Assembly: GCF_030532195.1 (NCBI RefSeq)
Contig: NZ_JAUNLP010000001.1
Span: 124,001 to 188,000, forward strand
Direction of reading: 5' to 3'
From: Corynebacterium sp.
Lineage (GTDB): Bacteria; Actinomycetota; Actinomycetes; Mycobacteriales; Mycobacteriaceae
DNA: 64,000 nucleotides
Shown in pieces: positions 29,552 through 40,991 of the stretch. The notes beneath the pieces were generated by a model that saw nothing but the letters and a program-made list of their open reading frames with translations, did no database searches and was not told the origin of the DNA. The position numbers were made by a program, and so were the translations under genes. How positions within the stretch are numbered: position 1 is the stretch's first letter; each line of letters opens with the position of its first letter.

Positions 29552-30814
29552 ATGAGCAATTTTCCCGTGACCGCCTCCGTCGTCGGCCTCGGGCCTGCCG
29601 GCCGCATCGCCGCACACCGTGCCGCCGCACGAGGCTGGGACGTCACCGCCTTCGACCCCGCCGGCGGCAAACTGCCCTCCACCATCGGCATCTGGTGCGA
29701 CCAACTTCCCGACTGGGCGCCTGCAGATTTCCTCTCCGCCACATTTCAGCCCAGCGTCATTCTCGCCGATGGCAGCGCACGTACCCTTAACCGCAGCTAC
29801 GGAGTAATTAATAAGGAATCACTCGACGCGCTCGGCGGTTTTTCAGTCGAACGCCGCATTCTCCAACCGGCCGACTCCGGCAGCGACACCGACATCACGG
29901 TCGTCACCACCGGTGCCGCACACGCCGCAGTTGGTCCGCGCGGTCAGGTACGTCAACTCGCCATTGGGCACATTTTTTCGCTTGACGACGTCCCCAGCGG
30001 CTCTCGCCGCCCCGTGCTCATGGACTTCACACCGGCTGAGCCGCATTCCGCTCAGGACGAACCAGCGAGTTTTTCCTATCGTATTGCGTTGGATCACTCG
30101 ACATTCCTTATCGAAGAGACCATTCTTGCTACCCCCGTCGACATCATTGAGGGGCGAGCCGATGACACCGCGCTGCTTCAGCTGTTGCGCAGGCGGCAGA
30201 GCGCAAGATTGGCAGCCCTCGGGGTAGACGAAAAGTGCGCTTTAGATGAGGAAGTCGTCTCCTTCTCGCTGCTGGCAAAGCTACCTGGTCACAGCTGGAA
30301 ACCGCACAAGCCGCGGGTAGCGCTTTTCGGCTTTGCCGGCGGATGGATGCACCCTGCCACTGGGTACTCTGTCGGCGCGGTACTTGCGGACTGCGACAGG
30401 TTTCTCACGCAGCTGGAATCGGAGCGCGCGGGATGGGCAGGGGCGCGGTGGACGTCGTTAAGCAGCGCGTTGACAAGCGGGTTTAGCGATTCGCGCCATC
30501 GTGTACAGCGCTGGTTGCGGGAGCGGGGGCTCTCGGCATTGCTCGGATTCAACGCGCAGCAGACGGCGGAGTTCTTCGACGCGTTCTTCTCGCTGCCGGA
30601 CGACGACGTGTTTGCGTATTTGATAGGTACTTCCCCACTTCTTACGCTGCGAACCATGGCGAAGGTGGCAAGGCCGCTTGCGCGGATAAGCCCGTGGACG
30701 TGTGCGTTGCTGATGGGAGGGTTCCTTCGAGGCCCTGCCAGCTGGCGCTTTCGTGGTGGACAAACTGACAAGGGTGCCAACTTGTGGGGTAACACCAACA
30801 GTCATGGGCAGTGA
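29552..30814 (+). CDS. Lycopene cyclase family flavoprotein
   Basis: A 420-residue protein with an N-terminal dinucleotide site (ASVVGLGPAGRIAAHRAAARGW), a central MDFTP and LIEETILATP region, and FGFAGGWMHPATGYSVGAVLAD, all typical of CrtL/CrtY-type lycopene beta-cyclases. The known family uses FAD to close ionone rings on lycopene. No other carotenoid gene (crtE, crtB, crtI) lies in the window, so the substrate may differ. It is divergent from the ABC-F gene with a likely leaderless start, and a LysP-type permease follows. Confidence 0.85.
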   Translation: MSNFPVTASVVGLGPAGRIAAHRAAARGWDVTAFDPAGGKLPSTIGIWCDQLPDWAPADFLSATFQPSVILADGSARTLNRSYGVINKESLDALGGFSVERRILQPADSGSDTDITVVTTGAAHAAVGPRGQVRQLAIGHIFSLDDVPSGSRRPVLMDFTPAEPHSAQDEPASFSYRIALDHSTFLIEETILATPVDIIEGRADDTALLQLLRRRQSARLAALGVDEKCALDEEVVSFSLLAKLPGHSWKPHKPRVALFGFAGGWMHPATGYSVGAVLADCDRFLTQLESERAGWAGARWTSLSSALTSGFSDSRHRVQRWLRERGLSALLGFNAQQTAEFFDAFFSLPDDDVFAYLIGTSPLLTLRTMAKVARPLARISPWTCALLMGGFLRGPASWRFRGGQTDKGANLWGNTNSHGQ

Positions 30815-30844
30815 AGCTTTTGTGTTCTCAGGTGCTCTAAAGCT

Positions 30845-30850
30845 TATGAT
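30845..30850 (+). promoter_or_regulatory. Candidate -10 box of the permease gene
   Basis: TATGAT lies six bases before the ATG at 30857, with no ribosome site between them. This suggests a leaderless transcript independent of the upstream cyclase gene. Confidence 0.5.
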
Positions 30851-30856
30851 TGATGA

Positions 30857-32320
30857 ATGACTTCGACGCAAACTGAGGGAACTTCCTCTCACGAGCACAA
30901 GCTTCAGCGCAGGCTAAGAGCTCGTCACCTCAATATGATCGCCATCGGCGGTGCCATTGGTACTGGCCTGTTTGTCGCCTCCGGTGCGACCATTTCTACT
31001 GCAGGCCCGGGCGGTGCCCTGGTGGCTTATGCGCTTATCGGCATCATGGTGTGGCTGGTTATGCAGTCACTCGGTGAGATGGCCGCATACTTGCCAGTGC
31101 CCGGTTCCTTCCAGGAATACGGCCGACGTTACGTTTCTGAGTCCTTCGGCTTTGCCATGGGCTGGAATTATTGGTTCAACTGGGCAATTACCGTTGCCGC
31201 CGAGCTAGTGGCCGCAGCACTTGTGATGCGCTACTGGTTCCCAGATGTGCCGTCGATTGTGTGGTCGGCGCTCTTCCTAATTTTTTTGTTTGGTCTCAAC
31301 GCGCTGTCCGCGCGTGCCTTCGGTGAAGGTGAATTCTGGTTCGCCACCATCAAGGTCATCACCGTTGTGGTGTTCCTCATCCTCGGTGTGGCCATGATTT
31401 TCGGCATCATGGGCGGCGAATCCCCAGGCTTTTCCAACTGGACTGTTGGCGATGCGCCCTTTGTTGATGGCGGTATGGGTCTGCTGGCCGTCTTCGTTGT
31501 TGCTGGTTACTCCTTCCAGGGCACCGAGATGGTCGGCGTTGCAGCCGGTGAGGCGGAAGATCCGGAGCGCACCATTCCGCGTGCCATCCGCACTATTTTC
31601 TGGCGCATCCTGCTGTTCTACATCGGCGCGATTGCCGTTATTGGTTTCCTGATTGCCTACACCGATCCAAACCTGCTGAACGCCGCTGAGGACAACATTG
31701 CGGTGTCGCCATTTACCCTGGTCTTTGACCGCGCCGGCATCGCGATTGCCGCTGGTCTCATGAATGCCGTCATTTTGACTTCGGTGCTCTCTGCCGGTAA
31801 CTCGGGCATGTACGTGTCCACTCGTATGCTGTTTTCCCTGGCGCGTCAGGGACACGCGCCTCGCTACTTCGGCAAGCTCGCCGGCCACGGTATTCCGCTG
31901 CGTGCGCTGATTGCGACCACCATTGTCGGTATGGCTGGCTTTATTACTTCCCTGGTTGGCGACGGCGCTGCCTACACCTTCCTGCTGACGCTGTCGGCGC
32001 TGGCCGGATTTATTACCTGGTTTGGTATCTCCTACAGTCACTACCGTTTCCGCAAGTGTCTGAAGGCCCAGAACATTCCGCTGGATTCCCTTCCCTACCA
32101 GGCCAACTTCTTCCCCGCCGGCGCCATTCTGGCACTGATTATGTGCTTGTTTGTGGTCGCTGGCCAGGCACTCGAACCGATTCGAACCGGTGAGAATCTC
32201 TTCGCGATTTTGACGCCGTACCTGGGTATTCCGGTCTTTATCCTCCTGTGGTTCATCCATAAGAAGGCCACTGGCTCCAAGCTCATTGATCCGGCCGAGG
32301 CAGATATGAGCCGCGAATAG
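30857..32320 (+). CDS. lysP: Amino acid permease, LysP-like (APC family)
   Basis: A 487-residue permease with about twelve helices. It is close to E. coli LysP along its length: RHLNMIAIGGAIGTGLFVASGATIS, GWNYWFNWAITVAAELVAA, FSFQGTE-like SFQGTEMVGVAAGEAEDPE, and SAGNSGMYVSTRMLF. LysP imports lysine with protons, and the similarity makes lysine the best guess, but basic amino acid specificity is not proven. Followed by a strong terminator. Confidence 0.88.
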   Translation: MTSTQTEGTSSHEHKLQRRLRARHLNMIAIGGAIGTGLFVASGATISTAGPGGALVAYALIGIMVWLVMQSLGEMAAYLPVPGSFQEYGRRYVSESFGFAMGWNYWFNWAITVAAELVAAALVMRYWFPDVPSIVWSALFLIFLFGLNALSARAFGEGEFWFATIKVITVVVFLILGVAMIFGIMGGESPGFSNWTVGDAPFVDGGMGLLAVFVVAGYSFQGTEMVGVAAGEAEDPERTIPRAIRTIFWRILLFYIGAIAVIGFLIAYTDPNLLNAAEDNIAVSPFTLVFDRAGIAIAAGLMNAVILTSVLSAGNSGMYVSTRMLFSLARQGHAPRYFGKLAGHGIPLRALIATTIVGMAGFITSLVGDGAAYTFLLTLSALAGFITWFGISYSHYRFRKCLKAQNIPLDSLPYQANFFPAGAILALIMCLFVVAGQALEPIRTGENLFAILTPYLGIPVFILLWFIHKKATGSKLIDPAEADMSRE

Positions 32321-32393
32321 GACGTAAGCCGCAAATAGCCCCGGATCCAACACAAAACCTAGCTCCCACGACTTGAACCATTAGTCGAAGACA

Positions 32394-32441
32394 AAAAGCG
32401 ACCCCGAATCCGCATCACAAGTGCGGTACGGGGTCGCTTTT
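32394..32441. terminator. Strong bidirectional terminator after lysP
   Basis: AAAAGCGACCCCG pairs with CGGGGTCGCTTTT. A second stem CCGCA/TGCGG sits inside. Runs of A and T on both sides suit either direction; on the + strand it ends the permease transcript. Confidence 0.85.
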
Positions 32442-32469
32442 ATGTATGGCAACTATATCTGCCAACGAA

Positions 32470-32515
32470 AAAGGCGCTTGGCCGACGAGCAAGAAACTCG
32501 TCGTCAAGCGCCTTT
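32470..32515 (-). terminator. Terminator of the suf operon
   Basis: AAAGGCGCTTG (32470-32480) pairs with CAAGCGCCTTT (32505-32515), with an inner GACGAG/CTCGTC stem. Read on the reverse strand it ends in TTTTTC, right after the last suf gene. Confidence 0.85.
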
Positions 32516-32548
32516 GATGACAGCCCTGAGACTGCCGTGACAGATTGC

Positions 32549-33004
32549 CTAGACGGAGAAGCCCAGGGCGCGCATCTGCTCGCGGCCTTCCTCGGTAATC
32601 ATGTGCGGACCCCACGCCGGGGACCAGACCCAGTTGAGACGGAAGTCGCGCACGCCCTCGACCTGCATAACCTCGTTGGCGGTCTGGTCGGTGAGCATAT
32701 CCGTCAGCGGGCATGCCGGCGACGTCAGAGTCATGAAAATGACGGCGATATCGCCCTGCTCAATCCAGATGTCGTAGACGAGGCCGAGATCGACGACGTT
32801 GACGCCGAGCTCCGGGTCAACGACTTCGTACATTGCTTCCTCGACCTGGATAGCCAGTTTATTGTCAGCCTCAGTCTGGGCTGGAGGCTCTGGCACCGTC
32901 ATGGACTCGTACGGATCCGGCTCTTCAATCGGGGCACCGGTAATCATGGCATCCTCGTCGGCCGGGTTCGGCTGTGCGGAGGTTTGAGCATTAGGTTCAG
33001 TCAT
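32549..33004 (-). CDS. sufT: SUF-associated DUF59/MIP18 protein (SufT-like)
   Basis: A 151-residue protein with an acidic, Pro-rich N-terminal tail and a DUF59 domain: EAMYEVVDPELGVNVVDLGLVYDI and the SPACPLTDML loop with the conserved Cys. Family members help mature Fe-S proteins. Its ATG overlaps the sufU stop by eight bases, and it is the last gene of the operon. Confidence 0.9.
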   Translation of the reverse strand: MTEPNAQTSAQPNPADEDAMITGAPIEEPDPYESMTVPEPPAQTEADNKLAIQVEEAMYEVVDPELGVNVVDLGLVYDIWIEQGDIAVIFMTLTSPACPLTDMLTDQTANEVMQVEGVRDFRLNWVWSPAWGPHMITEEGREQMRALGFSV

Positions 33005-33512
33005 GATGATGGCCTTCCTCGTCGGAGGTTACGGTGACGGTTGCGGTGCCGACACCATCGCCGTCGGCAGCCTTCGACAGTGCTTCGGCGGTCGCGGCCT
33101 GAAATGCCTTCCAGCCCAGCAGTGCGCACTTCACGCGAGCTGGGTACTTGGAGACACCAGCAAAGGCGATGCCGTCACCAATGAGATCCTCATCGCCTTC
33201 GATCTTGCCGCGGGAGGTGACCATGCGCTCGAACTCGGCGAGCTTTTCCATGGCTTCCTCGACCGGCTTGCCGACAATCTCCTCGGCCATGACAGAAGTC
33301 GATGCCTGCGAGATAGAACAGCCCACGGCGTCATAGGAGACGTCATCGACGACTGAGAGATCATCGTTCAATGTGACTCGAAGAGTCAGCTCGTCACCAC
33401 AGGATGGGTTGACGTGATGCACTTCAGCGTTGAACGGCTCCCGCAGACCGGAGTGCTGCGGGTGCTTGTAGTGGTCCAGGATGACTTCCTGGTACATCTG
33501 CTCGAGCTTCAT
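32997..33512 (-). CDS. sufU: Fe-S scaffold / sulfurtransferase SufU
   Basis: A 171-residue SufU. The ligands are visible: Cys in NPSCGDEL, Cys in VGCSISQAS with a preceding Asp (YDAVGC), and Cys in VKCALLGWKAF. Zinc-bound SufU takes sulfur from SufS in Gram-positive SUF systems. It ends with a His-rich EEGHHHD tail. The start has AAGGAGAAGG close upstream. It sits between sufS and sufT. Confidence 0.94.
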   Translation of the reverse strand: MKLEQMYQEVILDHYKHPQHSGLREPFNAEVHHVNPSCGDELTLRVTLNDDLSVVDDVSYDAVGCSISQASTSVMAEEIVGKPVEEAMEKLAEFERMVTSRGKIEGDEDLIGDGIAFAGVSKYPARVKCALLGWKAFQAATAEALSKAADGDGVGTATVTVTSDEEGHHHD

Positions 33513-33579
33513 GTCCTTCTCCTTTCTTCAAACATGAGGTGTGAATTTTTAGCTTGATAGCTGGCGAGTGCCGGCCTAG

Positions 33580-35587
<2,008 letters not shown>

Positions 35588-35683
35588 AGTGAAATCTTTT
35601 CCTTATTTCATAAGTTAGTGGCCCAGTGCCCCAGCAAACCTGGAGCTACAAGGCGAACAAGGGGTGAGAATGTAGATAAGCGG

Positions 35684-36877
35684 TTAGAAGCCAGCGGTGC
35701 TGAGCTCTTCGTCGACAAGCTCCTCGAGCTTCTCACGAACAGACTCCACCGGAATCAAGTTGATGACCTCGCTGAAGAAGCCACGAACGACCAGACGGCG
35801 AGCAGCCAGCTCCGGAATACCGCGCGAGAGCAGGTAGAAAAGCTGATCCTCGTCGAAACGGCCCACAGTAGCTGCGTGACCTGCACCGGCAATCTCACCG
35901 GTTTCAATTTCCAGGTTAGGAACGGCGTCGGCACGCGCGCCCTCGGTGAGCAGCAGGTTGCGGTTCAGCTCGTAGGTGTCGGTGCCGGTAGCTGCAGCGC
36001 GAATGAGCACGTCTCCCACCCAAGCGGTGCGAGCTTCCTCGCGGTGGTTTCCTTCCGGATCGCCCTGCAGCGCGCCCTTGTACATGACGTTGGAGCGGCA
36101 GTTGGCAACTGCGTGATCAACGAGCATGCGATTTTCGAAGTACTGACCAGCATCGGCGAAGTAGACACCGAGCAGCTCCACGTCGCCACCCGGCTCAGTG
36201 AATGCAACGCGCGGGACAATGCGGACAACCTCGCCGCCGAAAGTGGCGACTGCGTGACGCAGCGTGGCATCGCGACCAACGCGAACGTGGTGGGCAGAGC
36301 CATGAACGGCGTCATTGTTCCAGTTGACCATGGTTACAACGCTGAGCTTTGCTCCGTCGCCCAGGACGAACTCAACGTTGTCCGCGAACGTGCCGCTGCC
36401 ACGGTAGTTGATAACGCACACTGCCTCGGCGTGAGCCTGCACATCAACGACGATGTGACCGTAGGCGACCTTGTCTTCGCCCGGACCATCAATGTTGATG
36501 ACAACCGGCTCCTTGGCCACCGAATCCTTCGCGAAGGTGACAATGTGCGCTTCATCGAAGTTGGAAAACGCCTGAGCTGCCACTCGGTCCGTCGGGGCGC
36601 CGGCGCGGCCAAGGCGTTCGTCGTCACGCTTGACGACGTCCACAGCGACACCGTCCTGATCGCCAGTCTCAACCGAAATCGATGCTGGGACTGCATCGGC
36701 GGCAGTGCCGTCGTGGAGACCGCGCAGCTTACGCAGCGGGGTGAACTTCCACTCCTCATCCTTGCCGTGCGGTACTGCGAAATCCTCGACGTTGAAGGAC
36801 GAGAACACGTCGCCCTTGTTGGCGAGCACGCGGCGGTTATGAGCAGCCTGGTTTTCGTTGTTGATAGTCGTAGTCAT
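35684..36877 (-). CDS. sufD: SUF scaffold protein SufD
   Basis: A 397-residue beta-helix protein that pairs with SufB. The C-terminal hallmark GHAATVGRFDEDQLFYLLSRGIPELAARRLVVRGFF matches the SufB/D family, and it lacks SufB's extra Cys-rich parts. The start is five bases after the sufB stop, with a weak ribosome site, so coupling is likely. Confidence 0.95.
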   Translation of the reverse strand: MTTTINNENQAAHNRRVLANKGDVFSSFNVEDFAVPHGKDEEWKFTPLRKLRGLHDGTAADAVPASISVETGDQDGVAVDVVKRDDERLGRAGAPTDRVAAQAFSNFDEAHIVTFAKDSVAKEPVVINIDGPGEDKVAYGHIVVDVQAHAEAVCVINYRGSGTFADNVEFVLGDGAKLSVVTMVNWNNDAVHGSAHHVRVGRDATLRHAVATFGGEVVRIVPRVAFTEPGGDVELLGVYFADAGQYFENRMLVDHAVANCRSNVMYKGALQGDPEGNHREEARTAWVGDVLIRAAATGTDTYELNRNLLLTEGARADAVPNLEIETGEIAGAGHAATVGRFDEDQLFYLLSRGIPELAARRLVVRGFFSEVINLIPVESVREKLEELVDEELSTAGF

Positions 36878-36882
36878 TTGGT

Positions 36883-38349
36883 TTAACCGACCGAACCTTC
36901 CATCTGCAGTTCAATGAGGCGGTTGAGCTCGAGGGCGTATTCCATCGGGAGCTCCTTGGCGATTGGCTCGACGAAGCCGCGCACAACCATGGCCATGGCA
37001 TCCTCTTCCTCGATACCGCGGCTCATCAGGTAGAACAGCTGCTCGTCCGAGACCTTGGAGACAGTTGCCTCGTGGCCAAGCGTGACATCGTCCTCGCGCA
37101 CGTCGACGTACGGGTACGTGTCCGAGCGGGAAATGGTGTCCACCAACAGAGCGTCACACTCAACGTTGGAGTGCGAGTGCTTAGCGCCCTTGTTGACCTG
37201 CACCAGACCGCGGTATGCCGCGCGGCCTCCGTTGCGGGCCACGGACTTGGAAACAATGTTGGAGCTGGTGTGCGGTGCCATGTGCACCATCTTTGCGCCG
37301 GTGTCCTGGAACTGGCCTTCGCCGGCCATAGCCACGGACAGCACCTCGCCCTTGGCGTGCGGACCAGTCATCCACACTGCTGGGTACTTCATTGTGACCT
37401 TGGAGCCGATGTTGCCGTCAATCCACTCCATGGTGGCGCCCTCTTCACACTTGGTGCGCTTGGTAACCAGGTTGTAGACGTTGTTCGACCAGTTCTGAAT
37501 AGTGGTGTAGCGGCAGCGACCGCCCTTTTTCACAATGATCTCAACGACTGCGGAGTGCAGCGAGTCGGACTTGTAAATCGGAGCGGTACAACCCTCGACG
37601 TAGTGAACGTACGCGTCCTCATCAACGATGATGAGCGTGCGCTCAAACTGACCCATGTTCTCCGTGTTAATACGGAAGTAGGCCTGCAGCGGAATGTCCA
37701 CGTGGACGCCCTTGGGAACGTAAATAAAGGAGCCACCGGACCAAACAGCGGTGTTAAGAGCGGAGAACTTGTTGTCACCAGCCGGGATGACAGTGCCGAA
37801 GTACTCCTTGAACAGCTCCGGGTGCTCCTTCAAAGCGGTGTCGGTGTCCAGGAAGATAACGCCCTGTGCTTCCAGATCCTCACGAATCTGGTGGTAAACA
37901 ACCTCGGACTCGTACTGCGCTGCGACACCGGCGACCAGACGCTGCTTCTCAGCCTCCGGGATACCCAGCTTGTCGTAGGTGTTCTTAATATCCTCCGGCA
38001 GGTCCTCCCAGGTCTGGGCCTGCTTCTCGGTGGAGCGAACGAAGTACTTAATGTTATCGAACTCGATACCCGACAGATCCGCGCCCCAAGTCGGCAGCGG
38101 CTTGCGCTCGAAGATCTCGAGAGCCTTCAAGCGGCGTTCAAGCATCCACTCCGGCTCATTCTTCTTTGCGGAAATATCGCGAACGACTGCCTCAGACAGG
38201 CCGCGCTGTGCGGATGCACCTGCGGAGTCCTCGTCGTGCCAACCGTACTGGTAGGCACCAATGGACTCAATAATTTCTTCGTCAGTCTGCGGAGTGGCAG
38301 CCTTCGTGGATTCAGCCACGTCGGTGGAGTTCTCATGGGCGAGGGTCAT
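36883..38349 (-). CDS. sufB: SUF scaffold protein SufB
   Basis: A 488-residue main scaffold on which the [4Fe-4S] cluster is built. Clear family stretches: [50 protein letters not shown] (conserved Cys) and [36 protein letters not shown] lies six bases before the ATG, which overlaps the sufR stop by four bases. Confidence 0.97.
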   Translation of the reverse strand: MTLAHENSTDVAESTKAATPQTDEEIIESIGAYQYGWHDEDSAGASAQRGLSEAVVRDISAKKNEPEWMLERRLKALEIFERKPLPTWGADLSGIEFDNIKYFVRSTEKQAQTWEDLPEDIKNTYDKLGIPEAEKQRLVAGVAAQYESEVVYHQIREDLEAQGVIFLDTDTALKEHPELFKEYFGTVIPAGDNKFSALNTAVWSGGSFIYVPKGVHVDIPLQAYFRINTENMGQFERTLIIVDEDAYVHYVEGCTAPIYKSDSLHSAVVEIIVKKGGRCRYTTIQNWSNNVYNLVTKRTKCEEGATMEWIDGNIGSKVTMKYPAVWMTGPHAKGEVLSVAMAGEGQFQDTGAKMVHMAPHTSSNIVSKSVARNGGRAAYRGLVQVNKGAKHSHSNVECDALLVDTISRSDTYPYVDVREDDVTLGHEATVSKVSDEQLFYLMSRGIEEEDAMAMVVRGFVEPIAKELPMEYALELNRLIELQMEGSVG

Positions 38350-39044
38350 TGTCCGCTCCTTTCTTGTGGCACATTATCTACTGTTTTTGTAACTGGAATA
38401 AGTGGGATATTTGTTGTGCAGATACCGTTTCCATCGGCGATAGTGGCCAGTGGTTGGGTGTGCTGCCCTAATAATTTACTGACAGCCTCATGCTCCGCTG
38501 CGCATAGCTCCGGGAATTCGGAAGCCACGTGGCTAATTGGGCAATGATGCTGGCAGATTTGCACGCCACCGGTGTTCTCATTGATGGTTGCCGCGTACCC
38601 GGCTCGTCGAAAAGCGTCAACAACTGCTTCGACCACTTCCTCCTTCTCCGCATCCTGGCCCACAGGGGTGACGCCGAGAAGAATGTCATCGATGCGCTGA
38701 CGAGCGAATTGTGTAACTGCCTGCTCGCCACCGGCCTCACGCAATGCGTTCAAAGCGGCGGCCGCAAGATCGTCGTAAGCGTGCCCGAAGCGAGCGCGTC
38801 CACGGTCTGTCAGGCGGTAGGACTTCGCCGGCCTGCCGCGACCGCGAGGGCCAGTTTGAGGGGCCGGCGCGGTTTCAGCAAGACCTTCATCGACCAAGAT
38901 GTCGATGTGGCGACGAACGCCTGCAGCGGACAATCCAAGCGTGTCAGCGATAAAGGTCGCGGATGCCGGATTGTGTTCCAGAAGCAGTTGGAGAATTCGC
39001 TTGCGCGTGTCACCGTCATTGACGGTCGGTTTCCGATCAGCCAT
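38346..39044 (-). CDS. sufR: SUF operon regulator SufR
   Basis: A 232-residue winged-helix repressor. [30 protein letters not shown]. The C-terminal cluster ligands are visible as CQHHC and a later Cys in FPELCAAEH, fitting an iron-sulfur sensor that releases DNA when the cluster is lost. The ATG at 39044 is preceded by GGAGGTGA. A frame to 39092 has a 16-residue extension that is less likely. First gene of sufRBDCSUT, so the operon is likely autoregulated. Confidence 0.93.
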   Translation of the reverse strand: MADRKPTVNDGDTRKRILQLLLEHNPASATFIADTLGLSAAGVRRHIDILVDEGLAETAPAPQTGPRGRGRPAKSYRLTDRGRARFGHAYDDLAAAALNALREAGGEQAVTQFARQRIDDILLGVTPVGQDAEKEEVVEAVVDAFRRAGYAATINENTGGVQICQHHCPISHVASEFPELCAAEHEAVSKLLGQHTQPLATIADGNGICTTNIPLIPVTKTVDNVPQERSGQ

Positions 39045-39137
39045 GACTGGTGAGTCACCTCCTGCGATTGGACTGCTGGTCTTAAGTAACATGTCTAGGT
39101 AGTACAGCGAGGCAAATATCCCACTTGCACCGCTGTT

Positions 39138-39159
39138 GTATTAGACAACACAATTGTGT
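39138..39159 (-). promoter_or_regulatory. Candidate suf promoter with SufR-type operator
   Basis: The perfect palindrome ACACAATTGTGT (39148-39159) lies between a -10-like TAATAC (39143-39138 on the reverse strand) and the -35 region. SufR-type repressors elsewhere use ACAC/GTGT-like dyads. The position upstream of sufR fits autoregulation by cluster status. Inferred from sequence. Confidence 0.5.
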
Positions 39160-39242
39160 CGTAATTAGGGCATAATGTCCAACGCATTTTGATATCAATG
39201 CAACACCGCTGATTAGAACGCCCTTTCGGCGTGTCGTGCCGG

Positions 39243-39248
39243 TACTAT
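39243..39248 (+). promoter_or_regulatory. Candidate -10 box for mptB
   Basis: TACTAT ends eight bases before the GTG at 39257, and no ribosome site is seen. It fits a leaderless start and argues for 39257 over the GTG at 39236. Confidence 0.45.
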
Positions 39249-39256
39249 GTGACCTT

Positions 39257-40966
39257 GTGAAATCAACCCGACCGACTCGACTGCGCGCCCATGTATCCGA
39301 TACCGCCTCATGGGTGCGCGATGCGATTCCGAAAATCGGTTTGGCCGGGTCCAGGTCAGCAACCCTGCACCAAGGCTCCGAGCAGCCTCTGCAGCACCGT
39401 ATTAATTACCGCGAACTCCGACGCTTTACTTGGCTGCGATGGCTGGGGACGCTCGGCGCCATTTTCATCATGGTCGCGGGTATCGGTGCCGGTGCAACAC
39501 CAGTTGTGGGCAATGCCTTCTGGAATACGCCACTCGGATTGGTGCTGGGGCGCATGCTCGTCGCCACTACGGTGGTGACATTTGTCGGAATCGGCCTGTT
39601 GGTGGCTGCGTGGCTCGGTGTCGGCGCCTTCGTCCTGGCAGGTGCAAGAACTCGTATAACCGCGGTGACCACACCGATGCTGATGCGCACCTACGCAGCG
39701 TGGGTGCTGCCGCTCGTGTTTACCGCTCCTCTGTTTACGCAGGATATTTACTCCTACCTCGCCCAAGCTGCGATTGTGGAGCGCGGGATGGACCCATACC
39801 TAGCAGGTCCCGTTGACCTACTCGGGCCCAATGATCCGCTGGCACGATCGGTGCCACTTATTTGGTCGCACTCCCCGAGCCCATATGGGCCGACCGCCTT
39901 ATCTGGCGCGTGGCTCATTGCCAAGATCACCGGTGACGGGGTTATTGCCTCGGTGTTCCTGCACCGGATCATCGCAATCCTGTCGTTGTTCGCCGCATCC
40001 TGGGCACTGGTGCAGCTCGGTCGCCGCTGTGGCGTGAGCTCTCAGTTCACACTTTGGCTGGGCATTCTCAATCCACTTGTGCTGTTGCACTTGATCGGTG
40101 GCATTCACAACGAGGCCCTGCTGCTGGCGCTGCTGTTGGTCGGATTGGAATTGTGCCTGCGTGCCATCCATGGGCCAGCCCACGCCATTGACCCGGACCT
40201 GCTGCCAGAGCCCGGACCACTTGGCCAGTCACAGGGGCGAGCCCGCGCATGGTGGCTCTATATTGCCGGTATTGCACTGATTAGCTTGGCTGGAATGGTT
40301 AAGGTCACCGGATTTGTCGCCTTGGGCTTTGCCGGTATGTGGCTGGCGCGCAAGTTCGGCACCACCTGGAAGGCAGTCTGCGCGTCGGCTGCCGTGACTG
40401 GACTGATTGCAGGTGCCACCGCCATTGCGGTGTCTGTGGGAACCGGCCTGGGCTTCGGCTGGATTACCGCCCAAGGTGGTGCGGCCACCGTGCGCAGCTG
40501 GATGTCGCTGACCACCTTGCTCGGCATCATTGCTGGATTCTTCGGCAGACTTCTCGGCCTTGGTGACATCAGCGACAGCGCCCTCCTGTTCACCCGCGGC
40601 ATCGGCGTCATCCTGGCAGTTGCCTGGCTGCTGCGGATGCTGCTGGCGACTTTCCGCGGCCGCATTCATCCACTTGGCGGCTATGGCCTGGCCATGTTCG
40701 CCCTCGTGGTTCTCTTTCCCGTCGTGCACCCGTGGTATCTGCTGTGGGCCATCGTGCCGCTGTCGGCGTGGGCGAACCGAGTACAGTTCCGTATTGCGGT
40801 TGTTCTCTACTCGGCAGTCTTCAGTTTTGTCGTACTGCCCCGAGGTCTCGGACTTCCGCCGGGTACCGTCGCACAGATTTACCTGTTAGCGCTGGTATTC
40901 TTCGTCGCGGTCATGGCCGCCCTCCTGGCGTACTCGACCCGCTCGAAGGTATTTAGACTCCACTAA
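39257..40966 (+). CDS. mptB: Alpha-1,6-mannopyranosyltransferase MptB-like (GT-C)
   Basis: A 569-residue integral membrane protein with about a dozen helices, of the polyprenol-phosphomannose-dependent GT-C type. The early loop Asp residues (TQDIYSYLAQAAIVERGMDPY) and HPWYLLWAIVPLSAW near the end fit the family. It extends the mannan backbone of lipomannan in corynebacteria. The location next to suf and ctaA matches C. glutamicum mptB. The GTG at 39257 follows TACTAT by eight bases; a GTG at 39236 is an alternative. Confidence 0.9.
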   Translation: MKSTRPTRLRAHVSDTASWVRDAIPKIGLAGSRSATLHQGSEQPLQHRINYRELRRFTWLRWLGTLGAIFIMVAGIGAGATPVVGNAFWNTPLGLVLGRMLVATTVVTFVGIGLLVAAWLGVGAFVLAGARTRITAVTTPMLMRTYAAWVLPLVFTAPLFTQDIYSYLAQAAIVERGMDPYLAGPVDLLGPNDPLARSVPLIWSHSPSPYGPTALSGAWLIAKITGDGVIASVFLHRIIAILSLFAASWALVQLGRRCGVSSQFTLWLGILNPLVLLHLIGGIHNEALLLALLLVGLELCLRAIHGPAHAIDPDLLPEPGPLGQSQGRARAWWLYIAGIALISLAGMVKVTGFVALGFAGMWLARKFGTTWKAVCASAAVTGLIAGATAIAVSVGTGLGFGWITAQGGAATVRSWMSLTTLLGIIAGFFGRLLGLGDISDSALLFTRGIGVILAVAWLLRMLLATFRGRIHPLGGYGLAMFALVVLFPVVHPWYLLWAIVPLSAWANRVQFRIAVVLYSAVFSFVVLPRGLGLPPGTVAQIYLLALVFFVAVMAALLAYSTRSKVFRLH

Positions 40967-40977
40967 TATCGTGAGAT

Positions 40978-40983
40978 TAGACT
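40978..40983 (+). promoter_or_regulatory. Candidate -10 box of the ABC transporter operon
   Basis: TAGACT lies eight bases before the GTG at 40992 (the next codon is ATG at 40995). No ribosome site, so a leaderless transcript is plausible. Confidence 0.45.
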
Positions 40984-40991
40984 GACTTATC

